35,482 nt of DNA from an uncultured Desulfobacterales bacterium (lineage in GTDB: Bacteria; Desulfobacterota; Desulfobacteria; Desulfobacterales; JAHEIW01): positions 1 through 35,482 of the forward strand of contig CAMYLV010000010.1 of NCBI GenBank assembly GCA_947259495.1, read 5' to 3'. The notes below the pieces were generated by a model. That model ran no database searches, was not told where the DNA came from, and was given only the letters and a program-made list of their open reading frames with translations. Positions 24,439 to 32,923 of this stretch are shown here, one piece after another. A program made the position numbers and the translations under genes. The first letter of the stretch is position 1, and every line of letters starts with the position of its first letter.

Positions 24439-25311
24439 TTAGCCGAACGGTTTAGCGGCCTGGTTATGCGCTTCGATGACATAACTGCCGATTTCATGGC
24501 CGATATGTCGGGCAACCACCGGACACTTTACTTTCAGCATGAAAAAAATAGGTCGGTCGACTGCATGCAATGTTTCATAGTTGCCCTGCCCTTTGGCAAT
24601 AACCAAATCAGTGCTGGCAAACTCTTTTTTGAAAGCCTGCGAACACTCCGACAACAAAGTTCCCGGTGCGTCCGAGCCGTTGTCAATCACACGAACCCGA
24701 TCCGTCATGCCGGTAAAGCGGGCGTCGTCCATAGTTACATCATTGATAATGGGTGCTGCTCTGACGACATAGGTAACCCGATCCGGGATCAGCTGTTCGA
24801 TAAACAAGCGATCAAACACAATTTCTCCACAATTGTCCCCCAGATAAAGAATCGAACTGGATGACTTAACAGCCCGATAAAGGGACCGTATGTTGCCTTT
24901 TAGGCTTACGGATAAGGCCAATTCGATGCTTGCGGTTACCTCAGAGGGTTCCAACATCCGACCGGTTCCAAAATCGATCATATTACCTGCCAGCGTCAGA
25001 CGGGCGGCCGCTTCAAACGCATTCTCGGCGGCAATCACCTGCGCCTTTAGTTGCGGATAAAGATCAAGCGCCAACTGGTTGAATTGCTGTTTAAGCGCTC
25101 GATAAGGATCTTGATTTCCACTTAAGCGCTGGATGAGGCGCTGAATCTGACGTCCCATGATGACGGGTTGATTTTCAAAGTCCATCTGACTGAGAATCGC
25201 AAGAGTTTCCCGCAGGGCTTGTGCATGCAGGTTCGGATCATCCGATGTCAGCTTGATGGTCTCCAGCGTTTGGCGGATATAACACGGGATACAGTCGGGA
25301 TGCGTTTTCAT
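24439..25311 (-). CDS. DUF89 family damage-control phosphatase
   Basis: The 290-residue protein belongs to DUF89 (ARMT1-like). It has an N-terminal CIPCYIRQ pair, the metal-binding GDNCGEIVFDRLFIE segment (about 158-172), INDVTMDDA, and KGQGNYETL. Family members are metal-dependent phosphatases that remove harmful phosphorylated side-products such as sugar phosphates or phosphopantetheine derivatives. The CxxC form is the prokaryotic subgroup. A sigma-70 promoter lies directly upstream. The DUF1232-DnaJ gene starts 118 bases after its stop and could be part of the same transcript. Confidence 0.92.
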   Translation of the reverse strand: MKTHPDCIPCYIRQTLETIKLTSDDPNLHAQALRETLAILSQMDFENQPVIMGRQIQRLIQRLSGNQDPYRALKQQFNQLALDLYPQLKAQVIAAENAFEAAARLTLAGNMIDFGTGRMLEPSEVTASIELALSVSLKGNIRSLYRAVKSSSSILYLGDNCGEIVFDRLFIEQLIPDRVTYVVRAAPIINDVTMDDARFTGMTDRVRVIDNGSDAPGTLLSECSQAFKKEFASTDLVIAKGQGNYETLHAVDRPIFFMLKVKCPVVARHIGHEIGSYVIEAHNQAAKPFG

Positions 25312-25359
25312 TGTTCAAAGTCACCTGAAACTAAAAGGTCCAAGGCCGAAATTCAGTCA

Positions 25360-25388
25360 AGTATAAAGAATCGTTGTAACGGGGTCAA
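25360..25388 (-). promoter_or_regulatory. Sigma-70 promoter of the DUF89 gene
   Basis: The minus strand reads TTGACC, a 17-base spacer, and TATACT, with the ATG about 50 bases further on. Both hexamers match 5 of 6 consensus bases. Confidence 0.65.
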
Positions 25389-25685
25389 TGAAAAGCGGGG
25401 TCACTGCCGGGCGGTAATACAGCCGCCCGGCTTCTAAAAAATAATTATTTCAACGCATTACCGATGCGCCGGACGGTTGTACCCGCCAAAATTAACATTC
25501 AAGAAAATCCATAATTTCCCGATAAAAGAAGCATGGTTTGGTTTCGAAAACCGTGCAGTGCCAGACGCGCTCCATTATAAAAAAATTAAAAATGTTTTCA
25601 ATATGTTAATGACTAATAATGCCATAAAGAACTTCGCCCTCGCGCATAATATGATACAATGAATAGGATACGAGGATAACGGAAT
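25389..25685. other. Intergenic region between divergent genes, with a strong hairpin
   Basis: The notable structure is a perfect 9-bp inverted repeat, GCCGGGCGG (25406-25414) and CCGCCCGGC (25423-25431), followed by an AT-rich stretch. A TACAAT-like -10 box about 30 bases before the kinase ATG may drive the plus-strand gene. A 61-codon open frame at 25477 lacks a ribosome-binding site and family features. Confidence 0.5.
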
Positions 25686-28154
25686 ATGAAAATGCGACAG
25701 GCGATTCTGCTGTTTTTGCTGGTTTTAATCGGTGCCGGTGCCTTGTTTTTAAACGACTATATGAAAAATGACGTCGTCGTGATGAAAAACGGCACCGTCA
25801 CCATCGTCAATAGGACCTGGGATTCCGGCAACTTTATTTTTTATCAGATTGATAGCCAGACGTTTGTCGCCAACAAAACAGAAATCGAACACTATGGAGA
25901 ACCGAATCTAAAATCCGTTCTGAAACATGCCAACTTTGAAATATCGCGCCATTTTAAAAATACCAACACTAAATTTCAAAATTTTGCCAAAGATACCAGC
26001 CATTCTTTCGGTCAGAAATTATTTTGGGTAATTGCAATCCTGGCAAGCACTTTTGCCTGCATAATCATCTTACTGGTCGTTCATTTGATCCTTAACAATC
26101 GCCAACCCGGCACAAGATCTGCGCCGCCGGCAAAAACGCAGTCAAAGGCGCGGGCGGTCATGCAGGCTGAAGATGCCACCGATGGGATCACGCGGTCCGA
26201 TATTCTTAAATACTTCTTGAATCTGTTCAGACTCCAGATAGGGGCCGATCCCGGCGCGCCAATGAAAACAAGATCATTGCCCGATAATGCTGCGGGGCCC
26301 AACACCGTCTATGAACTGCTGATCAAACATCACGGGGACTGGATGCGTCGCCGTATGAGTATCGGGCCGCTGGGCGAGGAGGCCGGCAGCAAAAGCAAAT
26401 GCTTCTATGTGATCTATGACGTTCATCTAGTGGTCAAAATACCGGCCAAACCGATCTCTGAATTTGAATACTATATCGAAAGCATAAAAAAAGAAGGCGA
26501 GATCGTCGATAAGCTCGCCCCCAAAGAGTGCATTATTCCAAGGGTTTCATCCATATTAAATTTGATTCACAAATGGCCCGGCAGCAGTCGTTTGCCGACT
26601 GAAAAACTCGAAGAAAAATATGTTGCCTGGCTTCGTCAAAACACCGACTACCAGAACTATCTGAAAATTAAAAATACCTTTGTCTTTTTTATGGATTTTG
26701 CAAAATACTATTTTCTGGGTCACATCATTGATAATCTGCACGAAGCCAAAGATGCGATCGCAGCGGAAGTCAGCGAAAACTCAGAGATCATTTTTGACAA
26801 TCAAAAGTTCTGTGGTCGATACGGCAAGGCCAAAGAATCCATTGGTATTGAAATCAGACAGGTGTATGATAATAGTCTGGCGGCCATTCGCCAGTTTCTC
26901 ACAGACTCCGGGGTGGCGTCGAATATTTCGCTGTTTCGAATTCAAAGCTGGTTCCTGACTCATCTAGCCGGCAAATCGGTCGCCCGCAAGGAAAGCGGTC
27001 TGTCTGAAAATCTGGTTGATGAATTAAATCTTCTGATAGAGCTCAATTTTTCAAAATATATGGACACTGTCTCGGCCTATCGCAACACTATTACAGCTTA
27101 CGTACTTAAGATCCGCTATGAACAGAACAAACCGCAAATGGCCGGTATCATAACTAACCTGCTGGATCTTCTGGCATGGCTGCGCAACAAACAAATTGCC
27201 ATGCGAGATCTAAAGCCCGATAATCTGCTGGTCGCCGGCAACCCTTCTAAATATCCATTATTTTTAATGAATGCCGATGAATATGAGCTGGGTATCATTG
27301 ATGTCGAGACCGCTGTGGATTTTGAACCCGCAAAGAATCGAAAAGTCAAACAGCCGCTGCTGGGCGGTACGCCGTTTTATGCAACCCCTTCGCATTTTTT
27401 CAGCAACGCTGTCCTTCTCGAGGCATTTAACAATTTACACAAGATATTGCACTTACAGGATTGGTACGCCATTCTGGTAATGATTTTTAAAACGATTACC
27501 GGTGAGTTGATGTTTCAACATACCGCGCGCTTGTTTGCCGATATGCGCAATAAAATAAAGTTCGGGCAAATGGAGGGCATGCTGGAAACTGAAATCGTCG
27601 CGGATGTTAGCCGTGCCTTTTGGCGCAGTGCACTGCTGGAATTCAAGGCCAAAATGAATCAAAAAGAAAACCTTCTAAAATCGCTCTTTTTCGCCGTTCC
27701 GGATACGGCCAAACAGATGTTTCGCAAAGTGCTCCATGATGATATTGAAGCCACTACAGAAAAAATAAAGCGCTGCGTTAGCAGTCAAACCGTTTTTGAA
27801 AGTCCTCAAAGTCAACAACGGCTGATCGATTCTACCCCCGTTAAAATCGAAGAGCTTCGGGTCGAATTTGAAAATAAAATTAAGTCCATGCGCAGCGCAC
27901 CCCGGGACCATTCCAAATCAATTGTGTTTTTAAAATACCTGCGTACGCTCAAACTGCATGTCGAGCAACAAAAGCAACTCTTAAAAAGGCTCGAGCGGCC
28001 AAGTCCAAAACTAACCGCATACACCCTGCTGGCATTTATGTTCAACAATCTTTACAAATCAATGTTTCGAGAAGAGTGGTGGGTGAAGGCAGGCGCTGAA
28101 AACAAATTGTCCGATGCGGATGTTGATGATGCTACGCTCGAGGCAGCCGCCTAA
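25686..28154 (+). CDS. Two-pass membrane protein with divergent protein-kinase domain
   Basis: The 822-residue protein has one membrane helix at 5-22, an approximately 85-residue segment probably in the periplasm, and a second helix at about 113-136. The cytoplasmic part has kinase-like motifs: a candidate ATP lysine K251 in LVVKIP, the catalytic loop MRDLKPDNLL (D508, N513), a DVE triplet in place of DFG (D539), and a GGTPFYATP activation-segment end. About 250 residues of helical sequence separate the N-lobe from the catalytic loop, far more than in usual Hanks kinases. The C-terminal ~230 residues are helical and Lys-rich. The key aspartates are kept, so activity is plausible. GAGG precedes the ATG. 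Confidence 0.8.
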   Translation: MKMRQAILLFLLVLIGAGALFLNDYMKNDVVVMKNGTVTIVNRTWDSGNFIFYQIDSQTFVANKTEIEHYGEPNLKSVLKHANFEISRHFKNTNTKFQNFAKDTSHSFGQKLFWVIAILASTFACIIILLVVHLILNNRQPGTRSAPPAKTQSKARAVMQAEDATDGITRSDILKYFLNLFRLQIGADPGAPMKTRSLPDNAAGPNTVYELLIKHHGDWMRRRMSIGPLGEEAGSKSKCFYVIYDVHLVVKIPAKPISEFEYYIESIKKEGEIVDKLAPKECIIPRVSSILNLIHKWPGSSRLPTEKLEEKYVAWLRQNTDYQNYLKIKNTFVFFMDFAKYYFLGHIIDNLHEAKDAIAAEVSENSEIIFDNQKFCGRYGKAKESIGIEIRQVYDNSLAAIRQFLTDSGVASNISLFRIQSWFLTHLAGKSVARKESGLSENLVDELNLLIELNFSKYMDTVSAYRNTITAYVLKIRYEQNKPQMAGIITNLLDLLAWLRNKQIAMRDLKPDNLLVAGNPSKYPLFLMNADEYELGIIDVETAVDFEPAKNRKVKQPLLGGTPFYATPSHFFSNAVLLEAFNNLHKILHLQDWYAILVMIFKTITGELMFQHTARLFADMRNKIKFGQMEGMLETEIVADVSRAFWRSALLEFKAKMNQKENLLKSLFFAVPDTAKQMFRKVLHDDIEATTEKIKRCVSSQTVFESPQSQQRLIDSTPVKIEELRVEFENKIKSMRSAPRDHSKSIVFLKYLRTLKLHVEQQKQLLKRLERPSPKLTAYTLLAFMFNNLYKSMFREEWWVKAGAENKLSDADVDDATLEAAA

Positions 28155-28270
28155 AACTGATTTTATTTGACAGCTCATTTCCAGCCATTGTATTCTAAGC
28201 ATCGTCAGCCCGGCATACATTTCGGATAAATCCCATAAAACCGTAGCTAACTAATTTTTGTGTACCGCAG

Positions 28271-28873
28271 ATGCAACACCACCCGGAAAGTCAACATTTA
28301 AGCCCCGAACAGGGGCGGCTGCTGGTCAAACTGGCACGCCAGACACTGGCCGAGCGATTCGCAAAAAAGATTCCGCAAAATGACATCGATGCACTGAATA
28401 TTGCCTTAAACGATCCTTGTTTTCAATCTGCCTGTGGAATCTTTGTCACGCTGACCCTCAACGGGCAACTCCGCGGATGTATCGGCAACCTCACATCTGA
28501 AGAACCCATACGAACCGGTGTTTGCCGAAATGCAATTAATGCCGCTTTTCATGACCCACGATTCGCACCGCTAAGTGCTGCCGAACTTGAACAAGTTGAA
28601 ATTGAAGTCAGTATCCTTTCCGAGCCCCGGCCCTTAGGATACCGCGACAGTGCCGACCTGCTTATGAAACTTTGCCCTCACGTCGACGGGGTGATCGCGC
28701 GGAAGGGCCATGCCAGCGCCACTTTCTTGCCACAGGTATGGGAGCAGCTGCCGCAACCGCAGGATTTTTTATCCCACCTGTGCATGAAAGCCGGACTCGC
28801 AGCCGATGCCTGGGAACGCTCCAAACTCGAAATTTCGACCTATCAGGTGCAACACTTCGAAGAACCCACTTGA
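28271..28873 (+). CDS. AMMECR1 domain protein
   Basis: The 200-residue protein carries the AMMECR1 fold with the hallmark LRGCIGNL (68-75), FVTLTLNG before it, FHDPRFAPLS, and VEIEVSILSEP. In prokaryotes these proteins often occur with Memo and a radical SAM enzyme (AmmeMemoRadiSam system), but neither partner is in the window. The biochemical role is not established. It lies 116 bases after the kinase gene on the same strand. Confidence 0.93.
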   Translation: MQHHPESQHLSPEQGRLLVKLARQTLAERFAKKIPQNDIDALNIALNDPCFQSACGIFVTLTLNGQLRGCIGNLTSEEPIRTGVCRNAINAAFHDPRFAPLSAAELEQVEIEVSILSEPRPLGYRDSADLLMKLCPHVDGVIARKGHASATFLPQVWEQLPQPQDFLSHLCMKAGLAADAWERSKLEISTYQVQHFEEPT

Positions 28874-28917
28874 ATTTTATATAAAAATTAATGAGACAAA
28901 AATAAAATTAAAAATCT

Positions 28918-28979
28918 CTGACGCGCATAAAATTTAGGCTGGTATTGAACAAACCTTCCTGCCGGCGGCGTTGCGTCAG
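28918..28979. terminator. Candidate bidirectional terminator between convergent genes
   Basis: CTGACGC (28918-28924) pairs with GCGTCAG (28973-28979), with GC-rich sequence inside the right part. It lies between the convergent AMMECR1 and metallopeptidase genes. There is no strong U-tract on either strand. Confidence 0.35.
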
Positions 28980-28981
28980 GA

Positions 28982-29884
28982 CTAAAGTTCATCTGACCTG
29001 TCGGGTTCATCGGCATAGGCTTTTTTGCGGAGCATCCGTCGAATGTATGCCAATATTGTCAACAGTGCGGCTGAAACGAACAAAATTTCATAGAGATGAA
29101 TGGACAGGTAGGTAAACCAGCTGATATTTTTTTTGAGATGGTAACGCCATTGACTTTCCAATTGATCAAATGAAATCGCAAAGCGCATCTCAACAGCGGT
29201 TTCGATCTCATATCCCTGCCGCAGCAGTTCCAGAAGATCCAGAACACCCTGTGGGCCGTAAGTGCGGCTGATGTATTCCACGACGCTTTTGCTCTGCTCA
29301 TAGGCCAGAATGAGGGCATTTTTTTCCGGTGGAAAGCGGTGCTTTATTTTTGCCAGATCAAAATATTGGTCGGACAGGATGGCAGCCGGCAACAGCGCAC
29401 GCCGCGTGTCCATAAGGATATCGGCCAAACCATCGCTGGCCCACTGACAAATGCCTTCGTCCAGCCAGCGGGGCAGCCGGTCGCCTTTGATGTGATGATG
29501 AAGCAGCAGGTGGCACAATTCATGTTTGATGGTCGCCTGCAGGCTAAAAGGCGAAGTCGTCATCCTGGTGTTATCGATGAACATGGCGTTTTTGTGCGGT
29601 AGCGCGTAGGCAACAACCAACGAATGACCGGTCAACTGCTCAAATCTTTTATGATCATCGATCAATACAAGGGTGGGTCGAAATTCCACCGGCCATTGAA
29701 TCATAGTTTCGAGCTCCTGTTTGGTACCGGCATACACAGACAGGATCTGGCGGGCTGTTTGCTCGAGACCCGCATCATAAACCACCGTCAGTTCTTGAGA
29801 ATCCAACATGGATGGCTCGAGCGCCGCCAGCGCGACCGCACTCATCAAAATAAATAAAACGGATAAAATTAGACGTGCGCGCAT
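28982..29884 (-). CDS. Exported membrane-anchored gluzincin metallopeptidase (peptidase MA-like)
   Basis: The 300-residue protein has an N-terminal signal segment (1-21), a periplasmic domain with HELCH (H121, E122, H125) and the downstream third-ligand motif WLDEGICQWAS (E143), and a C-terminal membrane helix (about 258-280) with a basic cytoplasmic tail. This arrangement is typical of the MA-like peptidases that resemble M61/M1. The substrate is unknown. It is transcribed alone, divergent from the MaoC gene. Confidence 0.88.
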   Translation of the reverse strand: MRARLILSVLFILMSAVALAALEPSMLDSQELTVVYDAGLEQTARQILSVYAGTKQELETMIQWPVEFRPTLVLIDDHKRFEQLTGHSLVVAYALPHKNAMFIDNTRMTTSPFSLQATIKHELCHLLLHHHIKGDRLPRWLDEGICQWASDGLADILMDTRRALLPAAILSDQYFDLAKIKHRFPPEKNALILAYEQSKSVVEYISRTYGPQGVLDLLELLRQGYEIETAVEMRFAISFDQLESQWRYHLKKNISWFTYLSIHLYEILFVSAALLTILAYIRRMLRKKAYADEPDRSDEL

Positions 29885-30035
29885 GTGAATCTGCCAAAGT
29901 CTATTTGAGCAATGGTTCTTGAAGGTCCGCTTTGTTGGACAATATCAAAAAATGTGGTAAAAGCCAGATCGGTGTATCGTATTTTGGGAAACACTATCCA
30001 GCCTTAATTCATTAGAAGCTATCACAAAAATGCAT

Positions 30036-30072
30036 CTAACCCGCCTGCAGCGGACAGGCGCCCAAGGGTTTT
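30036..30072. repeat. Intergenic hairpin in the divergent region before MaoC
   Basis: Nested arms AACCC/GGGTT and CGCCTG/CAGGCG surround the loop CAGCGGA. It lies in the 250-base region between the metallopeptidase and MaoC starts and could be a small dispersed repeat. Confidence 0.5.
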
Positions 30073-30134
30073 GTTAAAAACAGATTTTCAAATCCTTTAG
30101 CGCTAAATTTTAATTTTATATCCCAGGAGCGGTT

Positions 30135-30608
30135 ATGTCAGAAATTCGTGCCCGAACGATTCAAGGTTTACGGGTGGGCGACACATTTACTATTTCGCGG
30201 CGATTCACCGAAGCGGATGTGAAGACATTTGCCGATATTACCCGTGATTACAATGCCGTCCATTTTGATTCGCGCTTTGCCGCAGCCAAGCATTTTCGCG
30301 ACCGGATTTGCCATGGCCTGCTGGTGGGCAGCCTGCTGACAGAAGTCGGGGGCCAGATCGGCTGGTTGGCGTCGGTCATGAATTTTAGATTCAAGCAGCC
30401 CGTTTATTTTGAGGATACGATTACCTGCAAATTTACCATCACCCATATAGACGAACGTCAGCGTGCCAGAGCAAAAGCACTCTATTTAAACCCTGACGGC
30501 GACACCGTTCTGGAAGCCGAACTGGAGGGCATCCTGCCGGACAAAACTGAACGCCAAATTCTGGATGACATGGTGACTGAAGGCGATCCTACCAATAAAA
30601 TGCGCTAG
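30135..30608 (+). CDS. MaoC-like (R)-specific enoyl-CoA hydratase
   Basis: The 157-residue hot-dog protein has the hydratase signature with D38, N40 and H43 in ADITRDYNAVHFD, followed by HGLLVGSLLTEVGG and a hydrophobic strand FRFKQPVYFEDT. The predicted reaction is hydration of trans-2-enoyl-CoA (or enoyl-ACP) to the (R)-3-hydroxy product. AGGAG precedes the ATG. It is alone on its strand, so its pathway cannot be read from context. A dehydratase of this class is also the activity missing from the lipid operon, but it lies 24 kb away and a link is not supported. Confidence 0.93.
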   Translation: MSEIRARTIQGLRVGDTFTISRRFTEADVKTFADITRDYNAVHFDSRFAAAKHFRDRICHGLLVGSLLTEVGGQIGWLASVMNFRFKQPVYFEDTITCKFTITHIDERQRARAKALYLNPDGDTVLEAELEGILPDKTERQILDDMVTEGDPTNKMR

Positions 30609-30641
30609 TCCACGCGTACATTATTTCGAATAAAACTCAAA

Positions 30642-30698
30642 GCCAAAAAGAAGGCCGTGGAGGCGTCTGTGTTTGCCACCCACGGCCTGCATTTTGGC
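30642..30698. terminator. Bidirectional terminator-like hairpin between MaoC and bactofilin genes
   Basis: Two stacked stems, GCCAAAA (30642-30648)/TTTTGGC (30692-30698) and AGGCCGTGG (30652-30660)/CCACGGCCT (30680-30688), separate the convergent genes. Both arms are perfect and no real gene overlaps them. Confidence 0.65.
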
Positions 30699-30822
30699 CA
30701 AACAAGGCTATTATCTGATCGTTACTTATGCCGCCAGGCTTCGAGACGCCCCTTTTCGACCACAACATTGATCTTCTCGGCGAAAAACTGCTGTCCGCCT
30801 CCTCCGGTGACGTCATCGACGA

Positions 30823-31221
30823 TCAGCCCGCTGTTGGTGCAGCATTTGCGCTCGGCGGCGAATTCGATCCGGATTGCGGTCTCGCAGATCTGATCATGAT
30901 GGAACGGCCTTCAAATACGGCACCTTCTTTAATGTCGATAGACGCTGCGGTGCAATCCCCGATGAGCTTGCCGGAAGGATGGATCTCCAGTTGCTGGTGA
31001 GCCTTCACGTTACCGGTGACCTCGCCTTGGATTACGATATTCTTGGCCTCTAAATCGGCCTCAACGATGCCGGTATTGCCGACAAAAATATTGCCGGACA
31101 GGGCAATTGCGCCTTTAATGTAGCCTTCCACATGCAGATTTTCAGGTCCTTGAATCTCACCTTCAATTCTGACATTTTTACTCACCAGAGATGTGGAGTC
31201 TGCAGTCTTAACTTTTTGCAT
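30823..31221 (-). CDS. Bactofilin (first of a pair, downstream gene)
   Basis: This 132-residue protein is a bactofilin (DUF583). A short polar N-terminus leads to a beta-helix built from repeated strands such as VRIEGEIQGPENLHVEG, IFVGNTGIVEAD, IVIQGEVTGNV and LEIHPSGKLIGD. A Ser/Pro/Ala-rich tail ends it, as usual in the family. Bactofilins polymerise without nucleotide into membrane-associated filaments that organise cell shape or envelope machines. AAAGGAG lies upstream of the ATG. The upstream neighbour 31303-31767 is a second, distinct bactofilin, so the two may copolymerise. Confidence 0.93.
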   Translation of the reverse strand: MQKVKTADSTSLVSKNVRIEGEIQGPENLHVEGYIKGAIALSGNIFVGNTGIVEADLEAKNIVIQGEVTGNVKAHQQLEIHPSGKLIGDCTAASIDIKEGAVFEGRSIMIRSARPQSGSNSPPSANAAPTAG

Positions 31222-31302
31222 TAAAAGTGCTCCTTTTATAATTTGATCATATCCGATTCAGATTTGGGGGGATCGCGCCTGGAACCGAATGTCGCACGGC
31301 AC

Positions 31303-31767
31303 TCATTTTTGATCGGGTCCCGATGGGCCTGGTTTTTGAGGTGCCGGCGCCGCATCAGCCGCATCGGGTTTGGATGCCTGCGCTGATCGGCCGCTCATGG
31401 TGATTTCACCATCAAAAAAAGCGCCTTCCGCGATGGATAATTTGGGGGTTACAATCTGCCCCTCAATGCGAGCCGTTTTGTCCAGGTGCAACCGTTGCTG
31501 GGCAGCCAATCTCCCCTCTACACTACCGTTGACGGATATGACGTCTGCTTTGACCTCACCTTTAATTTTGGCCGGCTGCGCAATTTTTACACGGCCGCGC
31601 AAATTGAATTCACCGTCAAAGCCGCCCATGATAATGACGTTGCCATTTCCCGACACACGACCCTTGATCGTCAGGTTTTTGCCAAAATAGGAGGTTTCAT
31701 TCTGCGATAAGGCCGTCTGGCTGCGTTGCGATTTGATGTCTATTTTCTTCTTAGCGAACAGTGGCAT
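31303..31767 (-). CDS. Bactofilin (second of a pair, upstream gene)
   Basis: From the ATG at 31767 (a TTG immediately upstream is possible) the protein has 154 residues. An N-terminal MPLFAKKKID stretch could contact the membrane. The beta-helix follows (YFGKNLTIKGRVSGNGNVII, VKIAQPAKIKGEV, RLHLDKTARIEGQIV), then a long Pro/Ala/Lys tail. GAGGAG precedes the start. An 81-base gap separates it from the other bactofilin gene, on the same strand, and no peptidase or lytic enzyme is next to the pair. Confidence 0.93.
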   Translation of the reverse strand: MPLFAKKKIDIKSQRSQTALSQNETSYFGKNLTIKGRVSGNGNVIIMGGFDGEFNLRGRVKIAQPAKIKGEVKADVISVNGSVEGRLAAQQRLHLDKTARIEGQIVTPKLSIAEGAFFDGEITMSGRSAQASKPDAADAAPAPQKPGPSGPDQK

Positions 31768-31770
31768 CAA

Positions 31771-32188
31771 TTTGCTCCTCTTTGCAATTGGTTTCTCAGA
31801 AATCCGGTTAACGGTACAATTTCATTATATATCAAAATGCAAAAAATCAACAGCTAGTCTTTTGCAGCTCTTCATTTTTTGTTCTGAAAATAGATGGCTC
31901 GCAGGGCTTCCGTGCTGCTATGGCGCTTTTCTGCTAATGTCGCGCAGCAACTTTATGAAAACAAACCCGTATTTGCCCGGTTGTTGATGAAGTGATGTTG
32001 CTTCCTGACAATGGCACTGTTTTATGCTATACCCTAATTGATCGTAAACAAAATTCAAAACAAAGGTAGACAACTACAGCAAAGCCCTTGGGCGCCTTAA
32101 AGCTGGGGCAATCCTCCAGAGGCGGCTCTACGACATCGACTTTCAATCAATACGGAGCACCCAGGAATTTACCAGTGGTATTCTGATT
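31771..32188. other. Intergenic region between divergent bactofilin and pcm genes
   Basis: No credible gene is present. On the plus strand 32005-32033 reads CTGACA, a 17-base spacer and TATACC, a possible sigma-70 promoter for pcm. At 32107-32147 there is GGCAATCCTCCAGAGGCGG and a CGACATCGAC element resembling the insertion in repeat R2 (14677-14729). Confidence 0.5.
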
Positions 32189-32917
32189 ATGAAAAAAATT
32201 ATTCTGATACTTGTTGGAGTCCTGTTGAGTGCGTTTGCTGGATATGCCGATCGGGTCTCAGATGGATCTGACATAAAAAATGCCCGGCATCACATGGTGC
32301 AGACCACCATCAAAGATCGGGGCATATCGGACCCCCGGGTCCTCGCAGCCATGCAAGCCGTACCCCGACACCGTTTTGTGCCGCACAACCTTTTAACTGC
32401 CGCCTACGCAGATCAGCCGCTGCCAATCGGAGAAGGACAGACCATCTCCCAACCTTATGTGGTGGCGTTGATGACCGAAATCCTGGGTCTCACCCGCAAC
32501 CAGCGCGTCCTGGAAATCGGAACCGGTTCCGGCTATCAGGCGGCGGTTCTGGCTGAAGTGGTCAATCCGGTTTACACGATCGAAATCAAGAAAAAACTTT
32601 ACGATCGGGCCAGCAAGACCTTAAAATTGCTTGGCTATGACAACGTCAACATCCGGCATAGCGATGGCTATTTTGGTTGGCCGGAAGCAGCTCCATTTGA
32701 TGCCATTATGATCACCGCGGCCATCGATCATATTCCGCCGCCGTTGCTTAAACAGCTGAAAGACGGTGGCAGGCTGACATTGCCGCTGGGCAACCCGTTT
32801 AGCTACCAGAATCTAGTTTTGGTAACCAAAAAGGGCGATGATCTTATCGTCAAGCAAATTACCGGCGTTCTATTTGTGCCCATGACCGGCCATGCGCTAA
32901 AGAAACCCACACCCTGA
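32189..32917 (+). CDS. pcm: Exported protein-L-isoaspartate O-methyltransferase
   Basis: The 242-residue protein begins with a signal peptide ([20 protein letters not shown]) and then a full Pcm domain. It has PRHRFVP, the post-region [11 protein letters not shown], the AdoMet-binding [16 protein letters not shown], and a late LFVPMTG. The enzyme methylates damaged isoaspartyl residues with AdoMet. The signal peptide would place it in the periplasm, where AdoMet is normally absent, so how it is supplied is not clear. The membrane SpeE-like gene begins six bases after the stop. Confidence 0.92.
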   Translation: MKKIILILVGVLLSAFAGYADRVSDGSDIKNARHHMVQTTIKDRGISDPRVLAAMQAVPRHRFVPHNLLTAAYADQPLPIGEGQTISQPYVVALMTEILGLTRNQRVLEIGTGSGYQAAVLAEVVNPVYTIEIKKKLYDRASKTLKLLGYDNVNIRHSDGYFGWPEAAPFDAIMITAAIDHIPPPLLKQLKDGGRLTLPLGNPFSYQNLVLVTKKGDDLIVKQITGVLFVPMTGHALKKPTP

Positions 32918-32923
32918 TTGCCA

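Noticed and set aside
25477-25662. 61-codon plus-strand open frame before the kinase gene
   Set aside because: Odd residue composition, no ribosome-binding site, and no family features; it sits in an AT-rich promoter region.
30135-30608. MaoC hydratase as the missing dehydratase of the lipid operon
   Set aside because: The activity would fit, but the gene lies about 24 kb away in its own unit, and nothing in the sequence links it to the operon.
30728-31000. Plus-strand open frame under the bactofilin gene
   Set aside because: It overlaps a clear bactofilin gene on the other strand, has no ribosome-binding site and no recognised motif.
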